DNA of 64,000 nucleotides from Durusdinium trenchii (Eukaryota > Sar > Dinophyceae > Suessiales > Symbiodiniaceae). Position numbers and translations under genes: made by a program. Below the pieces are notes generated by a model that searched no databases, was not told the DNA's origin, and saw nothing but the letters and a program-made list of their open reading frames with translations. The stretch lies in the NCBI GenBank assembly GCA_963970005.1, contig CAXAMN010021362.1, positions 365,750-429,749 on the forward strand. Reading direction: 5' to 3'. This document shows, piece by piece, positions 63,166 to 64,000 of this stretch. Each line of letters opens with the position of its first letter. Position 1 is the first letter of the stretch.

Positions 63166-63823
63166 GCCTAATCCGCCCACGTCATAGAAATTCCAGAGTC
63201 AAAAGCCCAGAAATGCGTTGTACTATAGCAGGGTTTCAACTGTATGCTCCCGAACGGCCTCGGCCATGACTTCGTTTTCGTGGGCCTGTGGAGCCAAAGG
63301 TTCGGTTGGACCATCTGCCAGCACATGACTTTGTCAGGGTTGCATTGCAAACTCCGACGGAGAGGCGGTCGAAACAGAGCCAAAGAAGCGGTCGAACCTT
63401 CGACGCCGCGTGTGTCCAACCGCACAGATCCTTGGTTCGTTTGCGCCTTCGCTCTAGCCTCCGCCAGAGCATCGCTCACGCGGTCAACTTCATGACAACA
63501 ACCAGGCCGTAGCAGAAAAAAAAGACCGGTCAGCGAGCGCTGCAAGAGCGGTGAGACTGTAAGGAACTGTGAAACTGTGAGCGATGCGTGCAGAGTGCAA
63601 TGTCCGTGAATTCGTTCTCGCCAGGTGCGCACCGTCTACATCTTCAGTCGGTGGGGGGCCGAACAACCCCTCCCTGTGCAAGACGGGGACCGGGACTTCG
63701 GGCGTCCCGGTAGCATCCTTCTCGAGAAGGGTGCTGACCGTCCCGGGAGCATCCTTCTCGAGAAGGGGGCTGACCGCCCGGGCGTATACCTAGTATACGC
63801 CGAAGTCGGGAGAGCCGTCTTGC
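63160..63823 (+). repeat. ~660-bp direct repeat, right copy
   Basis: Matches 59,705-60,366. Hairpins at 63,689-63,711 (ACCGGGAC...GTCCCGGT), 63,717-63,730, 63,753-63,766 and 63,780-63,800 (GGCGTATAC-CTA-GTATACGCC). The offset from the left copy is 3,455-3,458 bases. The window ends 177 bases after it, in a TC-rich tract. Confidence 0.9.
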
Positions 63824-64000
63824 ACATTTCCTGCCACCTCTCTCTCTCCTCTCTCCCTCCCCTCTCTCTGTCTCTGTCTCCGTCTCGCTCTCTGTCGGGA
63901 TCTGTCTCTGTCTCTATCTCTATCTCTGTCTGTCTCTGTCTCTGTCTTCTCTGTCTCTGTCTCGGTCTTCTCTGTCTCGGTCTTCTCTGTCTCGGTCTTC

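Noticed and set aside
59705-63823. Long-terminal-repeat retroelement
   Set aside because: There are direct repeats, but I see no polymerase, integrase or protease motifs in the enclosed frames and no TG...CA ends; kept as an unclassified repeat-flanked unit.
1-64000. Intact dinoflagellate spliced-leader gene or relic (ending TTTTGGCTCAAG)
   Set aside because: No match longer than eight or nine bases was seen by eye on either strand.

Overview
The window reads as nuclear DNA of a dinoflagellate, most likely order Suessiales (a Symbiodiniaceae alga or a close relative). Genes are split into many exons of roughly 20-170 bases. Introns keep AG at the 3' end but often start with GC or GA instead of GT. 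Every gene I can support lies on the plus strand, and gene density is low. Much of the rest is simple repeats, minisatellites and fold-back elements. The genus is an inference. I found no rRNA, tRNA, CRISPR array or bacterial operon.

Layout. 0-6.2 kb: exons of an alanine-rich, coiled-coil-like protein, then further unassigned exons. 6.85-12.78 kb: a signal-peptide-bearing aldo-keto reductase. Eleven or more exons can be followed by family motifs, most joins agree in phase, and the catalytic Asp, Tyr, Lys and His can be read. 13.5-21.4 kb: exons of one or more unassigned genes; a good terminal exon ends at 21,443. 22.27-26.35 kb: an unassigned gene with a clear first exon (lysine-rich N-terminus) and a clear basic last exon. 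26.6-42 kb: many coding-looking exons whose products I do not recognise, interrupted by a (TCACTC)-type array (38.27-38.62 kb) and a 1.25-kb purine-rich minisatellite (39.88-41.14 kb). 42.6-49.3 kb: a membrane-anchored sulfotransferase-like gene. One of its introns holds several unrelated minisatellites. 49.8-53.1 kb: another multi-exon gene of unknown function. 53.8-54.2 kb: a second copy of the 5' end of the sulfotransferase gene, without recognisable downstream exons.

56-64 kb is different. It is built from repeated hairpin cassettes, (TC)n tracts and 'GGCCTATGTTGG'-type arrays. It also holds three intron-free open frames: a small membrane protein, a protein with a CxxC...HxxxH finger, and an unknown protein overlapped by a zinc-ribbon frame. 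A ~660-bp direct repeat flanks the last two frames. Several hairpins differ between copies by paired changes that keep the stem. I consider this hairpin system the most interesting part of the window.

Exon edges are my own readings from splice dinucleotides, frame and family motifs. Joins whose phase I could verify are marked in the entries. Products are named only for the aldo-keto reductase and the sulfotransferases.
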